Under the pieces are notes generated by a model. That model searched no databases and was not told where the DNA came from. It saw only the letters and a list, made by a program, of their open reading frames with translations. Positions 1 through 5,369 of a stretch of DNA of 6,229 nucleotides are shown here, piece by piece. The DNA is from JOPF136 sp035272605. Its GTDB lineage: Bacteria; Acidobacteriota; Terriglobia; Acidiferrales; UBA7541. Numbering within the stretch: the stretch's first letter is position 1; every line of letters begins with the position of its first letter. The stretch spans positions 1 to 6,229 of the forward strand of contig DATEQM010000076.1 of NCBI GenBank assembly GCA_035272605.1, given 5' to 3'. The position numbers and the translations under genes are program-made.

Positions 1-721
1 CGGAAAGCAGCAGTTCGATTGGCCCCGATGCGGTGGTCAGCCTGTAATTGCCGTTCGGAGAGAACGGCCCGTCGTAGAAGAGCTCGCCGGAAAAGGTTTG
101 CGCGCGGAGGGACCGGGTGGTGGGCTGGACGAACCGCGCCCCGCCGGAAGTGGAAGCGAATTCGATCCGTCCCACGCAGCGCGTACAGGTGAACGAGCCA
201 TCCACGGTGTGCACGGTCAGGTCGCCCGAGACGTCGGTCAGTTCCACCTTGGAGAGCACGGTGTCCACGCTGATGTCCGCGTACACTTGCCGGACACTCA
301 CCGAGCCGCTGTCGTTCTTGATTTCCAGCTCCGTCTCTTCCGGCACGAAGATTTGGTAATTGGCCTGCAACTCGGCGGGGGAGATATCGTCCCGGAGGAC
401 GTGCGTCAGAAGCTCGATGCGGTTGCCGTTCTGCACCGCGTCCACTTCCACGCCATCGCTCGAATGGTCCGCCAGAATTTCCACTTCCGAGCGCTGCCAG
501 GACTTCACCACAATGGTGCCCTGGGCGTTTCTCAGGGTGACCATGGCGCGGCCGTCCACGTTGAACCGTTTGTCCAGCCGGTGCGTGCCGCCCTGTCCGG
601 ACGCGGGGTCGGCCGCTCCGGCGGGGGGTGCCGCAGCCGCCGGAGCGGAGGCGGCCAGAAGGGCAATCGAGCACAGGCCGAGAGTCCAGCCCGTTGCTCC
701 AGATTTGAACGGGGCGTTCAT
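1..721 (-). CDS. Exported DUF4097-like beta-repeat protein (3' end outside window)
   Basis: Reading the minus strand from ATG at 721 gives an open frame to the window edge (240 residues, no stop), so the C-terminus is missing. The N-terminus has a hydrophobic stretch (LGLCSIALLAASAPAAAA, about residues 14-31) typical of a signal peptide with cleavage near the Ala run, so the product is probably periplasmic or outer-surface. The rest is beta-rich with recurring short segments (GTIVVKSW, LEIKNDSGSVSVRQVYADISVDTV, VELTDVSGDLTVHTVDGSF, RFVQPTTRSLRAQTFSGELFYDG), the pattern of DUF4097/adhesin-like beta-helix proteins often found beside anti-sigma factors. A GGGAG ribosome binding site lies 6 nt upstream, inside the end of the anti-sigma gene. 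The ATG follows that gene's stop by 1 nt, so the two are almost certainly co-translated. The molecular function of this family is not established; a structural or envelope-stress role is inference. Confidence 0.8.
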   Translation of the reverse strand, partial: MNAPFKSGATGWTLGLCSIALLAASAPAAAAPPAGAADPASGQGGTHRLDKRFNVDGRAMVTLRNAQGTIVVKSWQRSEVEILADHSSDGVEVDAVQNGNRIELLTHVLRDDISPAELQANYQIFVPEETELEIKNDSGSVSVRQVYADISVDTVLSKVELTDVSGDLTVHTVDGSFTCTRCVGRIEFASTSGGARFVQPTTRSLRAQTFSGELFYDGPFSPNGNYRLTTASGPIELLLS

Positions 722-722
722 G

Positions 723-1364
723 TCAGTCTCCCAGGGCGGCGCGTTCGGAAAGAGCGCCGAGCAAATCGGTCTTCTGCTGGTAGGCGGTGACCAGGTATTG
801 CCGGGCCAACTCGTCGTTGGGATCCTCGTCCACTTTCCGCTGGCATTCGCCGATCAGATTGTCCACCAGCTTCAAGTTCTGGTGGTAGGAAGCCGCTACT
901 TGGGGATCGCGCAGACGCACGTCGCGGCTCTCTTCCGCCTCCGCGCTGGCCAGTTGGTCGTGGACACGCGCAAAACTCCAGGTCGCAGAGGAACGTCCAC
1001 TGCTCGTCGAGATTCCCGGAGCGGGTGTTTGCGGAATAAACAGCAGTAGCGCGGCCAGGGCGGAAACGGCCGCCGTGGCCAGTGCCGTGCGTGGCGGCGC
1101 CGGGAAGTACGCTCGCAGACGTTCCCCCAGGCTCTGGCGAGGGCGCAGCAGACCTTCCTCTTCCAGCCGGGCGTGCAGCGAAAGCCACAGAGAAGCAGGG
1201 GGATCCAGTTCGGGGAGTGTGGCCGCGGCGGAAGCAATCAGTTCCAAATCCGCGATCTTGGTGCCGCAGCGCGTGCAGGTCTCGAAATGTTCAGCGGCTT
1301 CGGGCGCTCTTTCGCCTTCCATCCATGGGTTTGCGTACCGGTCGAATTCTTCGCACCGCATCAC
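723..1364 (-). CDS. Zinc-binding membrane anti-sigma factor
   Basis: This 213-residue protein has an N-terminal zinc-binding anti-sigma (ZAS, zf-HC2-like) motif: Cys4, then His26-x3-Cys30-x2-Cys33 (HFETCTRCG). A single hydrophobic segment follows at about residues 93-110 (TALATAAVSALAALLLFI), preceded by basic residues, so the ZAS domain should be cytoplasmic and bind the sigma factor. The C-terminal part (about 111-213) is extracytoplasmic, helical and charged, ending in a TPR-like helix pair (DPNDELARQYLVTAYQQKTDLLGAL). Two starts overlap: GTG at 1364 and ATG at 1361. Both are served by GGGAG at 1372-1376; ATG is the stronger codon and GTG has the shorter spacing. The gene begins 3 nt after the sigma-factor stop and ends 1 nt before the DUF4097-like start. 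The family normally inhibits the cognate ECF sigma factor encoded next door; the releasing signal cannot be read from sequence. Confidence 0.88.
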   Translation of the reverse strand: MMRCEEFDRYANPWMEGERAPEAAEHFETCTRCGTKIADLELIASAAATLPELDPPASLWLSLHARLEEEGLLRPRQSLGERLRAYFPAPPRTALATAAVSALAALLLFIPQTPAPGISTSSGRSSATWSFARVHDQLASAEAEESRDVRLRDPQVAASYHQNLKLVDNLIGECQRKVDEDPNDELARQYLVTAYQQKTDLLGALSERAALGD

Positions 1365-1367
1365 TGC

Positions 1368-2012
1368 CTACTCCCGCGAGCCCGTCTTTTCGCTCGCCTC
1401 CAACCGCTGCTGGCGCGCCCGGTCGCGCTTAAAGTCCTGGAGGATTTCCCTCAGGCGCGTCCGGGCTTTGTGCAACTGCGACTTCGAATTCCCGATGGAG
1501 CAATCCATGATCCGCGCAATCTCATTGTGCTCGTAGCCCTGCACGTCGTGCAGCAGGAACACCATCCGGTAGCCCGGCGGAAGTTCCACCAGCGCCCGCT
1601 CCAGCCGCACCCGGTCGAGAGAGCCTTCAATCAGCGGGTCCTCGGCGCCCACGTCGCGCTTCGGGCCGCTGGAATCGTCGTCGGCGTCCGCGGGCTCGTC
1701 CAGCGACGTTTGCGGCAGCGTCTTCTTCCTCAGCCGCATGAGCACCACGTTCACCGACAACCGATGCAGCCAAGTGGAAAACGCTGCGTCGCCGCGAAAG
1801 GTGTGGATCTTCCGGAAAAGTTGGAGGAAGGCCTCCTGAGTCAGATCCTCTGCCTCCGCCGGATTGCCTACCATCCGCAAGACCACCGAATAGACCCGCC
1901 GGCTGTGCAGCCGGTACAGCCGCTCGAAAGCGTCCGGGTCGCCACCCTGCGCCCGGCGAATCGCTTCGGCTTCGGGAATTTCCCCTTCAGCAGATCGTCT
2001 TGGTCGGGCCAC
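1368..2012 (-). CDS. ECF RNA polymerase sigma factor (RpoE-like, sigma-70 family)
   Basis: The product is 214 residues, a usual size for an ECF sigma factor. Region sigma2 spans about residues 27-97 and contains DAFERLYRLHSRRVY, the core-binding DLTQEAFLQLF (56-66) and the promoter-melting segment FRGDAAFSTWLHRLSVN (72-88). An acidic linker follows (about 98-130), then sigma4 at about 131-190 with LPPGYRMVFLLHDVQGYEHNEIA (144-166) and the helix-turn-helix recognition part SIGNSKSQLHKARTRLRE. No sigma3 or sigma1.1 is present, as expected for the group. The start is GTG; the frame upstream runs back to the preceding gene's stop at 2091-2093 with no other ATG, GTG or TTG. No strong Shine-Dalgarno is visible (GGACGGG is the best), and a perfect hairpin lies 10 nt upstream, so translation may be controlled. 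It should direct RNA polymerase to a small regulon, probably including this operon, under the adjacent anti-sigma factor. Confidence 0.93.
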   Translation of the reverse strand: MARPRRSAEGEIPEAEAIRRAQGGDPDAFERLYRLHSRRVYSVVLRMVGNPAEAEDLTQEAFLQLFRKIHTFRGDAAFSTWLHRLSVNVVLMRLRKKTLPQTSLDEPADADDDSSGPKRDVGAEDPLIEGSLDRVRLERALVELPPGYRMVFLLHDVQGYEHNEIARIMDCSIGNSKSQLHKARTRLREILQDFKRDRARQQRLEASEKTGSRE

Positions 2013-2022
2013 GGAACCCGTC

Positions 2023-2053
2023 CAGACGCATCCCGAAAGCTGGGATGCGTCTG
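2023..2053 (-). repeat. Perfect 12-bp inverted repeat in the sigma-factor leader
   Basis: Arms CAGACGCATCCC (2023-2034) and GGGATGCGTCTG (2042-2053) are exact reverse complements separated by a 7-nt loop. The element fills much of the 78-bp gap between the 240-aa gene and the sigma-factor gene, ending 10 nt before the GTG start. On either strand it lacks a following T-run, so it is not an ordinary intrinsic terminator. It could be an RNA processing or stability hairpin, an attenuator, a translation-control hairpin or a protein-binding operator. The structure is seen directly; the role is inference. Confidence 0.8.
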
Positions 2054-2090
2054 CCTCTCTGGGAGTTGTCCTGGGTCCGGCGCAGAGCGG

Positions 2091-2813
2091 TTAGACGTAA
2101 GGACGTCCCTGGCGGCGGGAGGATTCCTCTTTGTCCTGCTCCTCGCCGAGCCATTCGCAGGACCGCTGTTCCACCCGCTGGCGCTGCTCCTCGAGTTCGC
2201 GACGCAAATCCTCTACCTCTCCCGGCGCCAGAGTGGTCAGCAGACACTTTAGCAGAACCACGGTTTCCCGCAGGCATGTGTTCCAGTCGTCGTGCGTGCG
2301 CTCCAGCTTTTCCCAGTCCGCCAGCGGCGAAACGGAAACGCCGTCGGCGATTTCCCGCGCCGTGCCCAGGAAATCCCCGCGCACCTCATCCAGGATTTCC
2401 TCCAGCGCGTGCAGCTTGTGGAACCAGCGCGACCTCGCGCTGAATAGCACGCGGTGCAGCAGCCCGTTCCAGAAGCACAACGAGCGCGCCGCCTCGGTCC
2501 GAAACGTCTCCTCGTCCAGCGGCGTCACTTGCGGCAGCTTCGCAAAGTGCCGCGAGCGCCGTTGCATCGTCCCCAGCGCCCCGCACAGCAGCACCGCGTG
2601 CCGTTCGGCCAGTTCCCCGCACAGGCTCGCCGAAGCGCGGGCGCCCCGCAAGTCTCCCGCCTCCTGCCGCTGCAGCCCGTCGTCCAGGGCCATGCTCAAC
2701 ACGGCGTACCCGGCTTCCAGCTCCCGCGCCGAAGGCTCGTAGACCGCGGCCTTTTCCGCAGAGAGCCGCGCCAGCCACGTCGAAAGAATCGATGGCTTCC
2801 GCCGCGCGCCCAA
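2091..2813 (-). CDS. Hypothetical helical protein, first gene of the sigma-factor operon
   Basis: I do not recognise this 240-residue protein. It is predicted to be mostly helical and soluble, with no signal peptide, membrane segment or obvious catalytic motif. The middle carries aromatic and cysteine residues (SLCGELAERHAVLLCGAL; SLCFWNGLLHRVLFSARSRWFHKLHALEEILDEV), and the C-terminus (about 197-230) is a highly charged, probably coiled-coil helix (DLRRELEEQRQRVEQRSCEWLGEEQDKEE). The start is TTG at 2813, chosen because GAGGGG (2820-2825) lies 6 nt upstream and no ATG occurs in frame until about residue 41. Codon use resembles the neighbouring genes. It reads in the same direction as the sigma/anti-sigma/DUF4097 set and has its own promoter just upstream. 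It may be a partner of that regulatory module, but the 78-bp gap and hairpin leave room for it to be separately expressed. Confidence 0.72.
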   Translation of the reverse strand: MGARRKPSILSTWLARLSAEKAAVYEPSARELEAGYAVLSMALDDGLQRQEAGDLRGARASASLCGELAERHAVLLCGALGTMQRRSRHFAKLPQVTPLDEETFRTEAARSLCFWNGLLHRVLFSARSRWFHKLHALEEILDEVRGDFLGTAREIADGVSVSPLADWEKLERTHDDWNTCLRETVVLLKCLLTTLAPGEVEDLRRELEEQRQRVEQRSCEWLGEEQDKEESSRRQGRPYV

Positions 2814-2839
2814 GAATGACCCCTCGCTCAGAGGAATCC

Positions 2840-2848
2840 AGTATAGCA
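2840..2848 (-). promoter_or_regulatory. Extended -10 promoter for the sigma-factor operon
   Basis: On the minus strand TGC-TATACT forms an extended -10 element (TGn plus a one-mismatch -10 hexamer). Transcription would start near 2833, leaving about 20 nt of leader that includes the GAGGGG ribosome binding site of the 240-aa gene. No good -35 hexamer is visible at the right distance, which extended -10 promoters tolerate. This predicts housekeeping-sigma transcription; no ECF-type promoter was identified. Confidence 0.5.
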
Positions 2849-2908
2849 GCAGCGCGCTCGCGCCGGCCCCGCTTTCCTGGGCGTCCCGGCCTGGAATCCA
2901 CTACGCTC

Positions 2909-2930
2909 GGCGGGGTGCGGGCGCCCCGCC
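2909..2930. repeat. Short GC-rich palindrome between the operon promoter and the Rhs remnant
   Basis: Arms GGCGGGG (2909-2915) and CCCCGCC (2924-2930) flank an 8-nt loop. No T-run follows on either strand. It includes GGGGTGCGG, resembling part of the REP-like elements at 3073 and 3744, so it may be a decayed relative, but the resemblance is short. The stretch 2849-2975 otherwise shows no gene on either strand. Confidence 0.35.
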
Positions 2931-2975
2931 CTTCGCAGCCTCTCCGCAACCGTGGTTCGAGTTTCGTATGTCGTT

Positions 2976-3038
2976 TTTCGGAGTTTTGGTGGTGGCGTCT
3001 TTTCCTACGACGCGAACGGCAACATGACCCAGGATGGG
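2976..3038 (+). pseudogene. Rhs/YD-repeat remnant
   Basis: On the plus strand the frame reads FRSFGGGVFSYDANGNMTQDG, with the segment from 3000 to 3038 (FSYDANGNMTQDG) matching the YD-repeat consensus of Rhs proteins (YDANGN followed by a polar and a DG pair) very closely. Rhs proteins are large secreted cages built from many such repeats that carry a C-terminal toxin. Here only one unit is recognisable; upstream the frame dissolves into unrelated sequence, and downstream it runs into the REP-like hairpin at 3073. The hallmark Rhs core motif is absent. It is therefore a scrap, probably left by deletion when mobile DNA entered. It has the same orientation as the toxin-like remnant on the far side of the transposase, which supports common origin. 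Chance resemblance of a 13-residue match cannot be excluded. Confidence 0.5.
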
Positions 3039-3072
3039 CGGGTGGCAGGCCCTTCGTGCTGCGACTGGGTTT

Positions 3073-3108
3073 GGGGTGCCGCATCCTTTCGTCCTCGAAA
3101 GGGTGCGG
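3073..3108 (+). repeat. REP-like hairpin, 3' side of the RAYT gene
   Basis: CCGCATCCTTTCG (3079-3091) pairs with CGAAAGGGTGCGG (3096-3108) across a 4-nt loop, with one T-G wobble. It is preceded by GGGGTG. The same arrangement, GGGGTGCCGCAYCCTTT then AAAGGGTGCGG, occurs in opposite orientation at 3701-3744, so the pair brackets the transposase gene. The position, GC-rich stem and inverted pairing are those of REP/BIME elements mobilised by RAYT proteins. Confidence 0.7.
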
Positions 3109-3156
3109 ATTCTTCCTGCCTTTCTCTCCCGTACTCTCTTAAGCCGATTCTCCCCT

Positions 3157-3688
3157 CTATCCCACCGGATCGATGGGCAGCATCCCATCCTCGCCCCTGG
3201 CATAGAACGACCAACTGCTCCACGGCCAGTTGTTCGGGTGCCTGACTAGCTTGCGGATGATCGGATTCCGGTGCATGTATTCCAGTTTCTCCTTCCTCTT
3301 CTTCGCGCTCCACACGTTGAAGTCGTAGAACCGCCGCTGCCAGAAGCGAGGCAGATCGGGTGCGCACTCGGAAAATCGGAGGCGCAATTGCGCTGAGGAC
3401 GACGAGCGCCGCTTCCCCCCCCAATACGCGCGACACGCGCTGCTTCAAGACTTGAAGCACCGTGGACGGCGTCCCTTTTTTCGGCTCGCCAATCAGCAGA
3501 TGAACGTGTTCGGGCATGACTACGTAACCCACCAGCAGAAATCCGTAACGCTCACGGACCTCGCCGGGCGTCTTGATGAACAGGTTCCGCGCTCGCACAG
3601 TTCCAAGAAGGGGAAGGCGGCGATAACAACTGAACGTCAGGAAATGGAGATGGCCCATCCCGTAGTAGCGTTTCAGCTTGTTACGCAT
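3157..3688 (-). pseudogene. REP-associated Y1 transposase (RAYT, IS200-like fold), frameshifted
   Basis: RAYTs are single-domain HUH/Y1 nucleases that cut and move REP hairpins. Starting at ATG 3688 the frame reads MRNKLKRYYGMGHLHFLTFSCYRR, then GYVVMPEHVHLLIGEPKKG with the metal-binding HxH at residues 61-63. It then shifts after VLGG at a run of eight G (3415-3422). Removing one G restores KRRSSSSAQLRLRFSECAP and joins the C-terminal half: FWQRRFYDFNV, and KLEYMHRNPIIRKLV carrying the likely catalytic Tyr137. It ends at TAG 3157-3159. The repaired protein is 176 residues, normal for the family, with all key residues intact, so the lesion is recent, a sequencing error, or a slippage site. 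Without repair the first half reads on to 3005. Upstream ATG-like starts inside the REP were rejected because family similarity begins at about MRNKLKRYYG. No strong ribosome binding site is visible. REP-like hairpins flank it at 12 nt and 48 nt. Confidence 0.88.
3415..3422 (-). other. G8 homopolymer frameshift site in the RAYT gene
   Basis: Eight consecutive C on the plus strand (G8 in the coding sense) mark the exact place where the two halves of the transposase fall into different frames. A seven-base run would give an uninterrupted 176-residue protein. The cause may be an indel error in assembly, a true mutation, or slippage-based expression; the sequence alone cannot decide. Confidence 0.8.
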
Positions 3689-3700
3689 GTTCGGAAAACC

Positions 3701-3744
3701 CCGCACCCTTTGCGGGAACGGCGGCACAAAGGGTGCGGCACCCC
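3701..3744 (-). repeat. REP-like hairpin, 5' side of the RAYT gene
   Basis: CCGCACCCTTTG (3701-3712) is an exact reverse complement of CAAAGGGTGCGG (3727-3738), with a 14-nt loop. On the minus strand the element reads GGGGTGCCGCACCCTTT, loop, AAAGGGTGCGG, matching the element at 3073-3108 in the opposite orientation. It lies 12 nt upstream of the RAYT start codon, so it is probably within or next to the leader and could affect its expression. Confidence 0.72.
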
Positions 3745-3801
3745 CACCCCATCCTCCTCCTATCACTTCGCGAGGAATTGCGAAAGTGGTATTCTCCCCA
3801 T

Positions 3802-4053
3802 GTGCGAGGCTTTCAACAGACTAATCGGAGCGAATCCTATGCGCCACCCGCCATTGGGGGCCCCTCTGACACAGACATAGGATCGGCTGTAAATGATCAA
3901 GTCGACATGTATGTGATTTCAGACGCTGGTTTATCTATGGTACCGAAATCACAAACCGTTCAACAAGCCAAAGAGAACATACAATCCATCATAACGGGAT
4001 TCAGGTTTGGAAACTGGTTCAACAACCTCAAAAAGCAGTGTGGACCGAAATAG
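3802..4053 (+). pseudogene. C-terminal remnant of an Rhs-type toxin, possibly JAB/DUF4329-like
   Basis: The plus frame ending at TAG 4051-4053 reads YAPPAIGGPSDTDIGSAVNDQVDMYVISDAGLSMVPKSQ, then a helical tail (QQAKENIQSIITGFRFGNWFNNLKKQCGPK). The pattern P-x(5)-PS-x-x-D, then a helix, then YVIS..GL resembles the C-terminal toxin domains of Rhs proteins in the JAB/DUF4329 metalloprotease-like group, where HxHP precedes the PSxxD. Here the HxH positions read S-Y-A, so the metal site appears lost, although in the next frame the same bases give M-R-H-P-P, hinting at a frameshift near the G5 run at 3856. There is no convincing start: GTG 3802 lacks a ribosome binding site, and GTG 3733 lies in the REP hairpin. 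Local GC is lower than in the flanks, as is common for toxin tips. The gene just downstream follows after 14 nt. The toxin-tip reading is inference from pattern. Confidence 0.45.
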
Positions 4054-4055
4054 CC

Positions 4056-4059
4056 GAGG
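4056..4059 (+). promoter_or_regulatory. Ribosome binding site fixing the WG-repeat gene start
   Basis: GAGG at 4056-4059 lies 8 nt before ATG 4068, ideal spacing. The competing GTG at 4038 has no such site and would overlap the preceding reading frame, so ATG 4068 is preferred. Confidence 0.7.
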
Positions 4060-4067
4060 CGATTCTG

Positions 4068-5252
4068 ATGCCAATCACTCAGAAGCCCCGTTCGACCCCA
4101 CCTTACTTGCCGGGAATCCGCTTGCCCTGGACGCGCTTCCGGGGCCTGATCCCCTTTGCACTGGCTCTGGCCCTGCTTCTAACACCAGTCCCGGGGCCGA
4201 AGGGGGGCGAGTGGGAACAGGGCTGCTCGGCCGTGAATGCAAGGGCTGTCGGCACGGATGAAGGTATGGTTCTCATGCGGGAAGATGGGAGTATCCTGAC
4301 CACGGAGCACTACTGTCACGCCGGCGAATATGGAGACGGACTGATCCGTTTTCAGACCTGCGGCCCCGCCGGGGTGAAAGAATCAATCTATCTGACGCGT
4401 GAAGGGAGAATAGCGCTCAAGGTCCGCGCACCGGACACGGGGGACTTCTCCGAAGGAATGGCCCCCATTCAGGATGACAAAGGAACATGGGGCTACATGG
4501 ACAAGGAAGGGAAGGTCCTGATTGCCCCGAGGTTCGAAGTGGGAGGGCCGTTCGGGGACGGCCTCGCGCCAGTCAAGATTGAGGACAAGTGGCACTATAT
4601 CGACAATCGCGGCCAAGCGGTATTCACGCCTCAATCATCGGGATACGAGGTGACGTACCTGGATGGATTTAAGTTCGGGGCGGCACATGTGGTGCTTAAT
4701 GACGTTTCCAGTGGCGCGAAGGCGTCTGGACTCATCGACCGCAGCGGAAAATGGGTGGCGAGTCCCACTCCTTACGCCGTTGGCGAACTCGGCGAAGATG
4801 GCCTAGCAGCCATCGGTTCGGCTTCCGGGAATTTTGGGTTCGTGGATCGAAATGGACGGCCGGTCATTCCCGCTTTATTTACGTCGCTACCGCTAGCGCC
4901 GTTTCAGGAGGGTCTCGGGGCCGTATACATCGGCAACGAAGAAAACCGGAAGGGTGGCTTTATTAACACCCGAGGAGAATGGGCCATCCGTCCGACCTTT
5001 GAAGGCGTGCGGCATTTCTGTGACGGCCTTGCTCCCGTCGAAGTCAAGAATCGATGGGGATTCGTCGACCGGAAAGGCCAGGTAGTCATCGCGCCGCAAT
5101 ACGAGGAGGCGCAGAGCTTCGACGCGGGGATTGCCGACGTATTTGACATGGACCAGATGCAGAGGCTGCATCATTGGCTGATCAATCGCCAAGGGGCAGT
5201 TCTCTATCGATCTTCGCAGGAGATAAAGAACATAGAGATCCACGAACCCTGA
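4068..5252 (+). CDS. WG-repeat protein with N-terminal membrane/signal segment (possible immunity or accessory protein)
   Basis: From ATG 4068 the product is 394 residues. A basic N-terminus (RLPWTRFRG) precedes a hydrophobic helix at about 26-39 (GLIPFALALALLLT), indicating export or membrane anchoring with the rest outside the cytoplasm; no clear AxA cleavage site follows. Residues about 85-385 consist of WG (KWG-type) repeats, with units such as FSEGMAPIQDDKGTWGYMDKEGKVLIAPRFE, FGDGLAPVKIEDKWHYIDNRGQAV, CDGLAPVEVKNRWGFVDRKGQVVIAPQYE and a degenerate last unit (HWLINRQGAVLYRS). Roughly seven to eight units should form a beta-rich repeat fold. WG proteins are widespread, without one agreed function, and probably bind proteins or ligands. 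The gene begins 14 nt after the Rhs-toxin-like remnant on the same strand, the position of an immunity gene, so a role in neutralising or accompanying that toxin is a reasonable but unproven inference. The frame is intact although the toxin is not. GTG 4038 is an alternative start adding 10 residues. Confidence 0.82.
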   Translation: MPITQKPRSTPPYLPGIRLPWTRFRGLIPFALALALLLTPVPGPKGGEWEQGCSAVNARAVGTDEGMVLMREDGSILTTEHYCHAGEYGDGLIRFQTCGPAGVKESIYLTREGRIALKVRAPDTGDFSEGMAPIQDDKGTWGYMDKEGKVLIAPRFEVGGPFGDGLAPVKIEDKWHYIDNRGQAVFTPQSSGYEVTYLDGFKFGAAHVVLNDVSSGAKASGLIDRSGKWVASPTPYAVGELGEDGLAAIGSASGNFGFVDRNGRPVIPALFTSLPLAPFQEGLGAVYIGNEENRKGGFINTRGEWAIRPTFEGVRHFCDGLAPVEVKNRWGFVDRKGQVVIAPQYEEAQSFDAGIADVFDMDQMQRLHHWLINRQGAVLYRSSQEIKNIEIHEP

Positions 5253-5369
5253 GTTGCCCCCTGGGCTGTAGCTAATTTTGTAGCCGCGAGAGCCACCGAC
5301 TTCAACAGGATTTAACAAAGCCCAACAAGTAGGTCGCAAACGCTTCAACAGCAATCACTTAGAATCAAC
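5253..5369. other. Non-coding spacer between the WG-repeat gene and the IS66 end
   Basis: This 117-bp stretch contains no supported gene and no convincing intrinsic terminator after the WG-repeat gene. The GGCTGTAGCTAATTTTGTAGCC segment near 5269-5289 has only weak self-complementarity. No tRNA-like structure was seen. Confidence 0.5.

Larger units (their letters stand above)
3073..3744 (-). mobile_element. RAYT-REP unit (REPtron-like)
   Basis: The unit comprises the broken RAYT gene and its two bracketing REP-like hairpins in inverted orientation. The two hairpins share 16 of 17 bases in the GGGGTGCCGCA(T/C)CCTTT arm and all 11 bases of AAAGGGTGCGG, while the loops differ (4 nt in the left hairpin, and about 14 nt in the right). 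This is the standard layout of RAYT genes, which are usually single-copy and domesticated rather than freely jumping. It separates the two Rhs-like remnants. Confidence 0.65.

Noticed and set aside
98..1049. Overlapping plus-strand open frames across the DUF4097-like gene
   Set aside because: They are GC-rich shadows of the minus-strand gene, which has a signal peptide, ribosome binding site and operon context.
2023..2053. Intrinsic terminator
   Set aside because: The stem is excellent, but no T-run follows it on either strand.
1173..2252. Long plus-strand open frame of 359 codons
   Set aside because: It is antisense to the sigma and anti-sigma genes, whose domains are unmistakable on the minus strand. 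Its translation is low-complexity, Arg/Pro/Leu-rich shadow sequence with no family features.
2952..3245. Functional 97-aa plus-strand gene containing the YD motif
   Set aside because: Only 13 residues look like protein of a known family; the rest translates the REP hairpin and the antisense of the RAYT tail.
3838..3876. Active JAMM/JAB metalloprotease site
   Set aside because: The PSDTD block fits, but the preceding positions read S-Y-A-P rather than HxHP in the open frame, so an active site cannot be claimed.
3733..4053. Intact 106-aa gene starting at GTG 3733
   Set aside because: The proposed start lies inside the REP-like hairpin, has no ribosome binding site, and the first ~25 residues look like translated repeat. 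Only the part from about 3802 resembles protein.
4893..5354. Minus-strand open frame of 153 codons
   Set aside because: It runs opposite the WG-repeat gene, which shows clear repeats and a well-spaced ribosome binding site.
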